DNA of 64,000 nucleotides from contig NC_092577.1 of NCBI RefSeq assembly GCF_037975245.1, positions 573,001-637,000 of the forward strand, written 5' to 3'. Source of the stretch: Apostichopus japonicus (taxonomy: Eukaryota; Echinodermata; Holothuroidea; Aspidochirotida; Stichopodidae). The stretch's first letter is position 1. Every line of letters begins with the position of its first letter. A program made the translations under genes and the position numbers. The notes under the pieces were generated by a model. That model made no database searches, had not been told where the DNA came from, and saw only the letters and a list, made by a program, of their open reading frames with translations. This document shows, in pieces, positions 63,862-64,000 of the stretch.

Positions 63862-64000
63862 GGGGCGCCGCCAGACATTTCACTCTTGGGGGACACAGGG
63901 GGGGGGGGCACAGCACTTATTTATGGGGCACAGTGCTTATTTGTGAATGCCGTCCTGGGGGCGGGGGGGGGGGTCTAAAGGAAGGGGGTATCCCCTGTTT
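63862..64000 (+). mobile_element. Possible start of another DNA element, cut by the window end
   Basis: The sequence caggggcgccgccagaca resembles the cag-G-rich termini of the hAT elements in this window. The other end lies outside, so this is only a suggestion. Confidence 0.3.

Larger units (their letters stand above)
58243..64000. other. Right-hand region without a confident gene
   Basis: Contains the EF-hand gene's upstream region, a (GGGAGAATA-rich) purine stretch at 59010-59100, a hAT MITE, a SINE, a decayed repeat (62080-62420), sequence related to the 31651 hAT element (about 62620-62800), and an unidentified ORF at 63501-63704. Confidence 0.55.

Overview
This is a 64 kb piece of AT-rich animal nuclear genome. 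It has spliceosomal introns, many tandem repeats, SINEs, 5'-truncated LINEs and small DNA transposons. All proteins were read with the standard genetic code from exons joined by splice-site phase. The recognisable genes are metazoan. The repeat content (SINE tail style, repeats rich in TGACCTC, hAT-type MITEs) suggests a marine invertebrate deuterostome, perhaps an echinoderm. That assignment is inference and was not tested.

Layout. (1) 1-10,780, plus strand: the 3' half of MCM3, from the Walker A exon to the stop codon and poly(A) signal, with upstream exons outside the window. (2) 12,031-18,646, minus strand: a complete nine-coding-exon gene for a type II membrane sulfotransferase of the heparan sulfate/uronyl 2-O-sulfotransferase family (350 aa). 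(3) 22,118-32,824, minus strand: a tandem paralogue in eight coding exons (347 aa). Three internal exons have exactly the same lengths in both genes (158, 101 and 148 bp). One intron of the second gene carries a 2.5 kb array of 17-bp repeats. (4) 32,825-49,100: mostly gene-free DNA with LINE ends, MITEs, (TA)n tracts and one orphan exon (41,297-41,435) that matches the sulfotransferase signal-anchor exon in length and phase. (5) 49,103-52,085, plus strand: a four-exon MORN2-like gene (148 aa). (6) 55,422-58,242, minus strand: a three-exon gene for a small secreted protein with two EF-hands (141 aa). (7) 58,243-64,000: no confident gene; a hAT MITE, a tRNA-derived SINE and a short unidentified ORF.

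The genes do not form an operon or an obvious pathway. MCM3 is a replicative helicase subunit, the two sulfotransferases are Golgi enzymes of glycosaminoglycan modification, MORN2 is a small MORN-repeat protein and the EF-hand protein is secreted. The most unusual signals are: a tandem array of splice donors at an MCM3 exon end; loss of the HGH catalytic motif in one sulfotransferase copy; the orphan anchor exon; four hAT-type MITEs with exact 8-bp target duplications, one of them nested in a second MITE family; and a perfect 64-nt inverted repeat around a Penelope-like/hammerhead-like motif.
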